Assembly: GCA_021813065.1 (NCBI GenBank)
Contig: JAKALZ010000109.1
Location: 1 to 6,565, forward strand
Direction: 5' to 3'
Source of the DNA: a bacterium
GTDB lineage: Bacteria > Spirochaetota > Spirochaetia > Treponematales > Rectinemataceae
DNA: 6,565 bases
A program made the position numbers and the translations under genes. The notes beneath the pieces are model-generated. The model was not told where the DNA came from and ran no database searches. It worked only from the letters and a program-made list of their open reading frames with translations. This document shows positions 1 through 5,717 of the stretch, piece after piece. Numbering within the stretch: the first letter of the stretch is position 1; the number at the start of each line of letters is the position of its first letter.

Positions 1-1
1 G

Positions 2-1612
2 ATCTGTCAGCTTCAGAAAATTCTTGAGGTAAAAACAGGAAAACTCAGCTTTGGCTCCCAGTCGCTCAAAGAAACTCCCTACGCGCACCTCAACACGGTC
101 ATACTCTTCGATCCAGCCTCTAAAGTGATCGAAGACGAAGCCGCTCAGCAGGGAATCAAGGTGCTTCGCTTCAACGACCTCATAGCGGAGGGTAAAAAAC
201 TCTATGCGAAGGAGAGCGCCTTCTATGTCACCGAAGCGGCTAAGGGAACGCGGAGCGATATCGCGACGATTATTTACACCTCAGGAACCACAGGCGACCC
301 CAAGGGCGTCATGCTGAGCCACGGCAACTTTCTCCACCAGACTGAGTATCTTCCTGAACTGATTGGCATGCAGAGCGGACACGTGCTCCTCTCCGTCCTC
401 CCCGTGTGGCACTCCTTCGAGCGCATCGCGCAGTACATCGTGGTGCGTGCGGGCGCGGCCATCGCCTACTCGAAACCTGTGGGCTCGATTCTTCTCGCCG
501 ACATGAAGGCAGTGCAGCCGCATTGGTTCACCTCGGTGCCTCGCATCTGGGAATCAATCATGGATAGCGTGTACAAGACGGTGCGGCAAGGCAGCGGACT
601 TAAGAAAGCGATGTTCTCCATTTTTGTGAGAATCGGCCAAGGACACGCGTACTTTGAAAATATGCTGAAGGACCAGCTACCCAAGTTTTCGCCCCGCTCG
701 CGCGCGGTAGACATCACGGTCTCGATTCTGCCGTATCTCCTTCTCACACCGCTTCGCGCCCTCGGAAACGCGCTCGTGTTCAAGAAGATCAAGGAAAAAC
801 TCGGGAGCCGCTTCATCGCCGGCATCTCGGGAGGCGGGGCGCTCCCGCCCACGGTCGACCACTTCTTCGGGGCAATCGGCATCCTTATTCTCGAAGGATA
901 TGGGTTAACCGAAACCGCGCCAGTTCTTGGCGTGCGCCTCAGGGTTCATCCCGTCACCGGTACCGTAGGCCCCATCCACCGTGGCACCGAGGTCCGCATC
1001 GTCGACGAGCGTGGTACCATTCTCGGCTCGGGACAGAAGGGGGTTATCCAGGTCCGCGGCCCGCAGATCATGCTCGGCTACTATAAGCGACCGGATCTCA
1101 CCGCGAAAATTCTCTCCAAAGATGGATGGCTCGACACGGGCGATCTCGGCATGCTGACCATCCACGGGGAAATAAAGATTGTCGGCAGGGCCAAAGACAC
1201 GATCGTGCTGCGCGGTGGAGAGAATATCGAGCCTGTGCCCATCGAGCAGCGTCTGTGCGAGAGCATCTACATTCAGCAGTCGGTGGTGCTCGGACAGGAC
1301 CAGAAATATCTCGCGGCGCTCATCATTCCTAAAGAAGAAAACCTGATCGCTTGGGCCGAGGAGAACGAAATCCCCTTCGACGATTATGCCTCACTCCTCG
1401 AGCAGCCTGTGGTAAAAGAGCTGATCGATAGCGAGATTAACACGTATGTCAGCATGAAAAATGGATTTAAGCCCTTCGAGAGGATTTTCCGTTTCGCGCT
1501 CCTTGCAAAACCCTTCGAACCGGGCCGCGAGCTCTCAGCGAAGCAAGAATTGAAGCGCCACGCGGTCAACGAGCTCTACAAGAGCCAGATTAAGCAACTC
1601 TTCACCGAATGA
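2..1612 (+). CDS. Long-chain acyl-CoA synthetase (AMP-forming), 5' partial
   Basis: Adenylate-forming enzyme that activates a fatty acid with ATP and transfers it to CoA, feeding lipid synthesis or degradation. The frame is open from base 2, so the GTG at 125 is internal. About 536 codons are visible; relatives usually have about 600-640, so roughly 70-100 N-terminal residues are missing. Seen directly: the phosphate-binding loop IIYTSGTTGDPKG (nt 269-307), YGLTETAP (899-922), GWLDTGDLG with the ribose-binding Asp at 1142-1144, and the hinge region GRAKDTIVLRGGENIEP (about 1184-1234). The insert between the loop and YGLTETAP contains a hydrophobic stretch (ILPYLLLTPLRALGNALVF), as in the long-chain subfamily that associates with membranes. 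Oddity: near the C-terminus the motif that normally reads like LTPTLKLKR is LSAKQELKR, so the position of the usual catalytic Lys is Glu (1547-1549). The chain-length preference cannot be read from the sequence. The gene ends in TGA and converges with the DUF4097 gene. Confidence 0.93.
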   Translation: MCQLQKILEVKTGKLSFGSQSLKETPYAHLNTVILFDPASKVIEDEAAQQGIKVLRFNDLIAEGKKLYAKESAFYVTEAAKGTRSDIATIIYTSGTTGDPKGVMLSHGNFLHQTEYLPELIGMQSGHVLLSVLPVWHSFERIAQYIVVRAGAAIAYSKPVGSILLADMKAVQPHWFTSVPRIWESIMDSVYKTVRQGSGLKKAMFSIFVRIGQGHAYFENMLKDQLPKFSPRSRAVDITVSILPYLLLTPLRALGNALVFKKIKEKLGSRFIAGISGGGALPPTVDHFFGAIGILILEGYGLTETAPVLGVRLRVHPVTGTVGPIHRGTEVRIVDERGTILGSGQKGVIQVRGPQIMLGYYKRPDLTAKILSKDGWLDTGDLGMLTIHGEIKIVGRAKDTIVLRGGENIEPVPIEQRLCESIYIQQSVVLGQDQKYLAALIIPKEENLIAWAEENEIPFDDYASLLEQPVVKELIDSEINTYVSMKNGFKPFERIFRFALLAKPFEPGRELSAKQELKRHAVNELYKSQIKQLFTE

Positions 1613-1708
1613 TTGAAGCGAGGCGAGCTGGTTTTGACTTAGATCGCGCGGTTCAAGAAGCGGCGGCGGCGCGCGGAGCGCTTCACGAAGTGCGCCGCGA
1701 ACTCAAGA

Positions 1709-2362
1709 TCAGTTCACCTCGATGTCGCCCAGCACGCTCTTCACATAGAGCCTGCGGGCGCCTTCGCCCGTGCGGAACGCGCAGCGCTGGGGCCCCATGC
1801 CCGCCGCGTTGACAGGGTGATTTGTGTCGATGCGGCCCGAAAGGGTCTCAGCCCTGAATTCGACTGAGCTGTGCTCGAGCTGGATCACGATATCGCCTGA
1901 ATAGGTCTGCACCTCACCACCGCCAAAGCCGCCGGTCACCTCGAATTCGATGTCGCCCTTGGTCGCGATCAGTCGGACGCGGCCGCCCACATTGCGCACA
2001 CTGAGCTTGCCTCGATCCGATACGGCGGCGACATTTTTTTCCACCCGATCGATGGAGGCCGAGCCATTCTGCATCTCAAGCTGGACTGAACCCGCGATCC
2101 TCATCATCCTCAGTTTGCCGGAAATGCTGCGGACCGAACAACCCTCGCAGCGATCGAGATCGATCGAGCCGCTCACGCTTGAGGCTTCCACAAACCTTAC
2201 ATTGGCCACAGCGGCTGATCCGCTCTCCGTGATAGTCAACACATTCGCGAGCAAGTCGTGTATCTGCAAAGAGCCCTTTTCTGAGTGAATTTCAATATCG
2301 GCGACATGGGTGGGGATATAGACATTGCACTTGCGCACGCGGACAAATTCGCCCGCCATCAC
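1709..2362 (-). CDS. Downstream open part of the DUF4097 protein (217 aa from GTG)
   Basis: This is the part of the DUF4097 gene that lies beyond the internal TAG and is open from the first usable start, a GTG directly followed by ATG (2362-2357). It carries most of the repeat fold: regularly spaced strand-turn units such as SVSGSIDL (residues 62-69), TKGDIEFEV (134-142), TYSGDIVIQL (153-162), TLSGRIDT (173-180) and a closing SVLGDIEV (209-216), the pattern expected of the DUF4097 right-handed beta fold. The sequence before the GTG has no Shine-Dalgarno match and is itself in-frame coding-like sequence, so I think this start is an artefact of the stop codon and not the native start. If the gene is really translated from here, the product lacks about 75 N-terminal residues. 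The function is unknown. Confidence 0.6.
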   Translation of the reverse strand: MMAGEFVRVRKCNVYIPTHVADIEIHSEKGSLQIHDLLANVLTITESGSAAVANVRFVEASSVSGSIDLDRCEGCSVRSISGKLRMMRIAGSVQLEMQNGSASIDRVEKNVAAVSDRGKLSVRNVGGRVRLIATKGDIEFEVTGGFGGGEVQTYSGDIVIQLEHSSVEFRAETLSGRIDTNHPVNAAGMGPQRCAFRTGEGARRLYVKSVLGDIEVN

Positions 2363-2584
2363 ATCGAGTATCGCGATGCTCTCGGCGCGGCGCAGCCCGC
2401 AACTCCAGCCCTCGAGTTCGCCGGACGCTCCCTCGAGCTATATAAAATAACGGAGTTCGCGATCTTCAGATTGAGTAACATTGATTTCACCTTCGGGAAT
2501 TCGCAGGACAATGCGGCGCACATTCTCCACGCTCTGCACATCTTCAACAAACCGAAAATCGATATCTACACCTTCGGTGCGCAT
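1709..2584 (-). pseudogene. DUF4097 family beta-repeat protein, interrupted by an in-frame TAG
   Basis: Read from ATG at 2584 to TGA at 1709 this is one 291-codon frame broken only by TAG at 2440-2438 (codon 49). The 48 codons before the stop (MRTEGVDIDF... ending ELRYFI) contain VRRIVLRIPEGEINV, a typical opening beta strand of DUF4097 proteins. The frame continues after the stop with the same GC-rich third positions, and neither alternative frame reads like protein there, so this is a substitution and not an indel. The start is well supported: GGAGG at 2598-2594 lies 9 nt upstream, a second AGGAG at 2604-2600 follows it, an in-frame TGA directly precedes the ATG, and a good promoter lies further upstream. 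No signal peptide or lipobox is visible, so the product would be cytoplasmic. DUF4097 proteins have repeated short strands and no established enzymatic role. The alternatives are an inactivated gene, readthrough of the amber codon, or a sequencing error. Confidence 0.75.
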
Positions 2585-2593
2585 TCAGCCTTG

Positions 2594-2604
2594 CCTCCAC
2601 TCCT
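2594..2604 (-). promoter_or_regulatory. Tandem Shine-Dalgarno sequences that fix the DUF4097 start
   Basis: On the minus strand AGGAG (2604-2600) and GGAGG (2598-2594) precede ATG at 2584, with 9 nt between the nearer one and the start codon. The GTG/ATG at 2362 has nothing comparable. This is the main reason to place the native start upstream of the TAG codon. Confidence 0.7.
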
Positions 2605-2660
2605 AGAATCCACTCTACAGCTGCCGCTCGCATCCTGGCAGACTTTGATTATTTTTCTTG

Positions 2661-2689
2661 ATTATACCACAGGCTGTACATTTTGGCGA
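2661..2689 (-). promoter_or_regulatory. Leftward extended -10 promoter for the DUF4097 gene
   Basis: On the minus strand a perfect TATAAT (2666-2661) is preceded by TGG, giving an extended -10 element. A -35 element TCGCCA (2689-2684, four of six consensus bases) lies at a 17-bp spacing. The expected transcription start is near 2654, giving a leader of about 70 nt before the ATG at 2584. The prediction comes from sequence match only. Confidence 0.6.
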
Positions 2690-2709
2690 GGACCTCTGGA
2701 AAATCAGAC

Positions 2710-2738
2710 TTGACGCTCCGCGAATGTGGGCATATAAT
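2710..2738 (+). promoter_or_regulatory. Rightward sigma70-type promoter of the exporter operon
   Basis: TTGACG (2710-2715), a 17-bp spacer and TATAAT (2733-2738) match the housekeeping sigma consensus at 11 of 12 bases. Transcription should start near 2744-2746, about 45 nt before the first operon gene. Such a strong core promoter suggests that expression is held down by a repressor, which fits the palindromes directly downstream. Its -35 element is only about 20 bp from the -35 element of the leftward promoter. Confidence 0.75.
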
Positions 2739-2743
2739 TTCTT

Positions 2744-2767
2744 TAGTTTGTAATACAAACTAGTTTG
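2744..2767. promoter_or_regulatory. Probable operator: overlapping TAGTTTG palindromes
   Basis: A perfect inverted repeat TAGTTTGT-AAT-ACAAACTA occupies 2744-2762. Its right arm overlaps a second perfect palindrome, CAAACTAGTTTG, at 2756-2767. The half-site TAGTTTG therefore occurs three times: forward at 2744, inverted at 2756-2762, and forward again at 2761. The element begins at the predicted transcription start of the operon, where a bound dimer would block initiation or clearance. The operon encodes a small winged-helix regulator, the natural candidate to bind here. The symmetry is seen directly; binding and autoregulation are inferred. Confidence 0.65.
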
Positions 2768-2778
2768 CGGACCGCAAA
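2764..2778. repeat. Perfect inverted repeat next to the ribosome-binding site
   Basis: TTTGCGG-A-CCGCAAA is a 7-bp perfect inverted repeat around one base. Its left arm shares bases with the last TAGTTTG half-site and its right arm runs into the AAAAGGA Shine-Dalgarno sequence (2776-2782) of the first operon gene. In RNA it could form a 6-bp stem with a 3-base loop. It may be an extra protein-binding site, a leader hairpin that affects translation, or chance. Confidence 0.45.
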
Positions 2779-2789
2779 AGGACAGCGAT

Positions 2790-3431
2790 ATGGAAATTAC
2801 GGAGAGCAAATTTAGGGAATTCGAGAGGACACTCAAAGAGATCCGCGACACTGTGCTCAGCGATTCCAGCCTCTTCACTGACCTCGCGTTCAGAAGAGCC
2901 ACACGTCTCCTCGCGTTTGGATTCGGCACGGCGATCGCGATATTCTGTGTTTTCGGATATTTCACGCACGAGCGCGGTCCGGAGTCTTCCCTGACTTCGG
3001 CGATGATATGGATCGCCGTAGCCGTCGTCGCGATCGGGGCATGCGTCAAAATCATAACCTTCTCCAGAATCATGCGGCAAAAGAACAAAACGATCTTCAA
3101 CTTGCTGAGAATCATCTATGGGAAGAGTCCGGTTTCACTTCTCATGGCGGTTGTCGCCGCCATTTCCGCAAGCATGGTTTTCTTGATTTCACACGATGAG
3201 GGAGTATTCGCGGTGTCGTTCTCCGCGATCTTCATCGCGTTCGGCGTATTCGCCCTCACACCGCGCATTCGCCTCCCCGAATTTGCGACGCTCGGATGGT
3301 TCCTGTTCGCGGGAGGGCTTCTCTCTCTGTTCATCATTGAGGACTCTCCGTGGCTCTGGGGAGGCATTCTCTGGTCCGGGGCGTTCTTCACGCTGGGAAT
3401 CGCGAGCCTCCTGTACACGAGAAGAAAATGA
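2790..3431 (+). CDS. Six-helix integral membrane protein of unknown function
   Basis: First gene of the operon, 213 residues, starting at ATG with AAGGA seven bases upstream. I do not recognise a named family. An N-terminal polar, probably helical segment (residues 1-36, rich in Glu, Lys and Arg) is followed by six hydrophobic segments at about 39-59, 68-91, 114-134, 138-156, 165-183 and 188-209. A basic cytoplasmic-type linker (RIMRQKNK) lies between the second and third. The chain ends in the basic tail YTRRK, so both ends are probably cytoplasmic. There is no signal peptide, cysteine cluster or obvious catalytic motif. Its stop overlaps the start of the winged-helix gene by ATGA (3428-3431), so the two are probably translationally coupled and made in similar amounts. 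A role as sensor, anchor or accessory subunit for the regulator or the exporter is only an inference from position. Confidence 0.85.
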   Translation: MEITESKFREFERTLKEIRDTVLSDSSLFTDLAFRRATRLLAFGFGTAIAIFCVFGYFTHERGPESSLTSAMIWIAVAVVAIGACVKIITFSRIMRQKNKTIFNLLRIIYGKSPVSLLMAVVAAISASMVFLISHDEGVFAVSFSAIFIAFGVFALTPRIRLPEFATLGWFLFAGGLLSLFIIEDSPWLWGGILWSGAFFTLGIASLLYTRRK

Positions 3432-3736
3432 AGCTCCCCGACCTCGATAAAATCATTCATGAGCGGGCGAGACTCCGCATACTCGCCTGCCTCGCCTCGC
3501 AGACATCGCACCGATGCTCTTTCTTGGAACTGAAGGACAAACTCGACATGACCTCGGGCAATCTGTCTTCGCAGCTTTCGGTGCTCGAATCGAGCGAGTA
3601 TATCGCCATCGCGAAGGGATTCAGAGGAAAAAAACCCTACACAGAGGTTAGCCTCACCTCGAAGGGCTCCGAGGCATTCGACGACTATCTCGACACGCTC
3701 GATACCATGATCGCGGCGCTCAAACCGCGCACATGA
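3428..3736 (+). CDS. Small winged-helix transcriptional regulator (HTH_34 type)
   Basis: A 102-residue protein made almost entirely of one winged-helix domain. Seen in order: an N-terminal helix LDKIIHERARLRILACLAS (about residues 6-24), a helix-turn-helix around FLELKDKLDMTSGNLSSQLSVLES (about 32-55), then the wing YIAIAKGFRGKKPYTEVSLTSKG (about 58-80) and a C-terminal dimerisation-type helix. This order, including GNLSSQL and the Gly/Lys-rich wing ending in a TxKG motif, matches the HTH_34 (PF13601) proteins related to MarR/PadR/ArsR regulators. No ligand or metal site is evident. The chosen start is the ATG at 3428 overlapping the previous stop; the longer reading from 3350 adds only residues shadowing the upstream gene. 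The only SD-like sequence is a weak GAGAAG, consistent with coupling. It probably represses its own operon through the palindromes at 2744-2767. Confidence 0.88.
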   Translation: MKLPDLDKIIHERARLRILACLASQTSHRCSFLELKDKLDMTSGNLSSQLSVLESSEYIAIAKGFRGKKPYTEVSLTSKGSEAFDDYLDTLDTMIAALKPRT

Positions 3737-3749
3737 GAAGGAGGTCCAC

Positions 3750-4448
3750 ATGGCAGAGACAATTCTCGCGCTTCGCGATGTCACCAAGGTGTACGGAGCC
3801 GGCGAAGCTGAAATCATTGCGCTGCGATCGATCTCGCTCGCTTTCGAACAGGGAGAGTTCGCGGCTGTCGTTGGACCATCGGGGTCGGGCAAAACCACGC
3901 TTCTCAACATCATAGGCTGCCTTGACTCTCCAACATCGGGAGAGCTCCTATGGCGCGGCGCGCCCATGAAGCGCATGGGCAAGGCCCAGCTCGCGGCGTA
4001 CCGGCGGACGCACGTCTCCTTCGTATTTCAGTCGTACAATCTCATTCCCGTGCTCACGGTGACCGAAAACATCGAACTGCCCCTCCTCATCGAGGGAGTC
4101 CGCGACAAAGCTCAGATCAGAGAGCGTGCGCTTGAGATTCTCTCGATGGTCGGACTCTCCGACAAGGCGAACCGCAGGCCGACCGAGCTCTCTGGCGGAC
4201 AGGAGCAGCGCGTGGCGATCGCCCGGGCGCTTGTGAAAAAGCCAAGCATCGTGCTCGCCGACGAACCGACCGCGAATCTCGACTCGCACACAGCCGGCGA
4301 GATCATCGAACTCATACGCGACATCAACGCGAAGACGAACACGACATTTCTCTTTTCGACGCATGATCAGCGGATTGTTGATATGGCGAAGCGCATCGTC
4401 ACCCTTCACGACGGACAGATTGAGCGCGACGAGAGGCATGATACATGA
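3750..4448 (+). CDS. ABC transporter ATPase, LolD/MacB class
   Basis: Cytoplasmic ATP-hydrolysing subunit, 232 residues, full length for this class. All motifs are intact: Walker A GPSGSGKTT (42-50), Q-loop Gln94 in FVFQSYNLIP, signature LSGGQ (147-151), Walker B IVLADEP (167-173), D-loop NLDS (176-179) and H-loop His205. The stretch SYNLIPVLTVTENIELPL after the Q-loop is typical of ATPases that pair with FtsX/MacB-fold permeases (LolD, MacB, FtsE-like). The signature continues EQR where QQR is commonest, a conservative change. A perfect AAGGAGGT (3738-3745) sits just after the stop of the regulator gene, so this is probably the most strongly translated start in the operon. The stop overlaps the first permease start by ATGA. 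The substrate cannot be told from the ATPase. Confidence 0.96.
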   Translation: MAETILALRDVTKVYGAGEAEIIALRSISLAFEQGEFAAVVGPSGSGKTTLLNIIGCLDSPTSGELLWRGAPMKRMGKAQLAAYRRTHVSFVFQSYNLIPVLTVTENIELPLLIEGVRDKAQIRERALEILSMVGLSDKANRRPTELSGGQEQRVAIARALVKKPSIVLADEPTANLDSHTAGEIIELIRDINAKTNTTFLFSTHDQRIVDMAKRIVTLHDGQIERDERHDT

Positions 4449-5707
4449 AAACAAACACTCGGATGCTCTTCCAAATCGCGCTCAGGAATGTCAAGCGTCA
4501 CCGAAACCGGACCTTGATCACCGCGATCGTGCTGACGGTCGGTATCGCGGTGTATATCATGTTTCAATCGATGCTCGCGGGGATGGACAGAATTACCATC
4601 GACGCGGCGATCGACTACGACAATAGCTCCGTGAGCCTGCGCTCAAAGGAGTATGAGGCGCATGCCGCGACGCAGCCGCTCGAATACGGGCTCCAGGACA
4701 CGAAGTCGATCGCCGCGAGCTTGCCGGGAATGTTGCCGGCTGGCAGCGCCTGGACCGAACGCACGCGCTTTTTCGCCCAAATTTCGAACTGGACCGATGA
4801 GACTTCCGCGCTGGCCGTGGCGGTAAAGCCTGGTACGGATAGCGAGGTGTTTAAGACCGCCGGTGAGGTGAAGGAAGGAAGATGGGGGAAGGCGGGCGAA
4901 GCGGTGCTCGGTGCCGATCTCGCGAAAGATCTGCGTGTTAAGGTTGGAGACAGCGTTGTCATATCAGCGTCGCTGCCCGACAGCACGCTCAACGCGATCG
5001 ACCTTGCGGTAGGCGGTATTGCGGATCTACCACTCTCCTCTTTATCGCGGCAGGCAGTCTATTTGACCTGGCAGGACGCGGAACGGCTCGTCGGCGCTCC
5101 CCTTCCCGTTACTGAAATCGACATTCGCCTGCCGACGGTTCCCAAGCTCGAAAGTCTCGTCGCGAACGCCGACGCGGTCGGGGCGAAGATCGAAGCGAGC
5201 GATAGTGGTGTCGCACCCGTAAGCATCAGTAAAGCGATGGGCGATTACCTCGCGATGCGCAACATGAAGTCGAAGTTCGCCTACATCCTGGTAGTGATCG
5301 TGCTCCTCATAAGCTCGGTGGGAATTTTCAATACGATTCTCATGAGCATGTACTCCAGGATCAAGGAGATTGGGGTGCTCGCGGCGTATGGGCTCGAGCC
5401 GAAGCAGATCAAGCGTCTCTTCTCTCTGGAAGGATTAATGATCGGTGTGATAGGCGGCATTGGGGGCCTCATTCTAGGAGCGATATTCGTGTGGTGGCTC
5501 ACCGCGTACGGTATCTCATTCTCGGGAATGTTTGGCAGCCTCGACCTTGGGAGCCTTCCAAAGTATCTCACCCTCAAGGGCGAGTGGAACGGAGCGACCT
5601 TCGCGCAGGGCTTCATCTTCGGAGTCCTCGTTTCATGGCTCGCGAGCCTCATGCCCGCCCGCAAGGCCAGCCGCATCGAAGTGACCGAAGCCCTGCGCTT
5701 CGTGTGA
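4445..5707 (+). CDS. ABC transporter permease 1, FtsX/MacB fold
   Basis: A 420-residue inner-membrane subunit with the standard four-helix layout. A positively charged N-terminus (ALRNVKRHRNRTLI) leads into helix 1 (about 24-44), followed by a large extracytoplasmic MacB-PCD-like domain (about 45-275) and three helices near 277-301, 330-353 and 388-404. The FtsX core signature is present: RIKEIGVLAAYGLEPKQIKRLFSLEG (305-330) and a C-terminal PARKASRIEVTEALRFV. This fold moves substrates by mechanotransmission and not through a channel. It serves efflux (MacB), lipoprotein release (LolC/E), peptide resistance or cell-wall control (FtsX). Nothing visible separates these roles. Translation is coupled to the ATPase by ATGA (4445-4448), with a modest GAGAGG eight bases upstream. 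Confidence 0.93.
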   Translation: MKTNTRMLFQIALRNVKRHRNRTLITAIVLTVGIAVYIMFQSMLAGMDRITIDAAIDYDNSSVSLRSKEYEAHAATQPLEYGLQDTKSIAASLPGMLPAGSAWTERTRFFAQISNWTDETSALAVAVKPGTDSEVFKTAGEVKEGRWGKAGEAVLGADLAKDLRVKVGDSVVISASLPDSTLNAIDLAVGGIADLPLSSLSRQAVYLTWQDAERLVGAPLPVTEIDIRLPTVPKLESLVANADAVGAKIEASDSGVAPVSISKAMGDYLAMRNMKSKFAYILVVIVLLISSVGIFNTILMSMYSRIKEIGVLAAYGLEPKQIKRLFSLEGLMIGVIGGIGGLILGAIFVWWLTAYGISFSGMFGSLDLGSLPKYLTLKGEWNGATFAQGFIFGVLVSWLASLMPARKASRIEVTEALRFV

Positions 5708-5717
5708 GGAGGAACCA

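Noticed and set aside
125..127. GTG at 125 as the start of the acyl-CoA ligase
   Set aside because: The frame is open back to base 2 with sensible ligase-like sequence before it (including HLNTVILFDPAS), and a start here would remove part of the conserved N-terminal domain.
1666..1698. GC-rich inverted repeat (GCGGCGC / GCGCCGC) between the convergent ligase and DUF4097 genes as a terminator
   Set aside because: The 19-base loop is long, there is no T tract on either strand, and the local sequence is so GC-rich that 7-bp arms can arise by chance. The rest of 1613-1708 holds nothing I can support.
1609..1812. 67-codon plus-strand open frame whose ATG overlaps the ligase stop (ATGA)
   Set aside because: The overlap looks like coupling, but the second half runs antisense through the DUF4097 gene and becomes Arg/Pro/Ser-rich with no domain. 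No Shine-Dalgarno sequence stands out, and chance is enough to explain it.
2430..2460. Frameshift explanation for the broken DUF4097 gene
   Set aside because: Neither alternative frame across 2360-2450 keeps the codon composition or strand pattern of the family, while the frame on both sides of the TAG is the same. No canonical slippery heptamer precedes the stop.
2285..2713. 142-codon plus-strand open frame covering the DUF4097 N-terminal region and leftward promoter
   Set aside because: It starts at GTG without a Shine-Dalgarno sequence and is codon-aligned antisense to the DUF4097 frame, which explains its protein-like composition. It has no recognisable domain, while the opposite strand has a start signal, a promoter and family similarity.
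2932..2941. GCGATCGC-type octamers as HIP1-like cyanobacterial repeats
   Set aside because: Only isolated copies occur, explained by Ala-Ile codon pairs (GCG ATC GC), and the gene content does not suggest a cyanobacterium.
3116..3982. 288-codon minus-strand open frame
   Set aside because: It is antisense to three well-supported genes (membrane protein, regulator, ATPase), has no family resemblance or start signal, and is best explained as a shadow of GC-rich codons.
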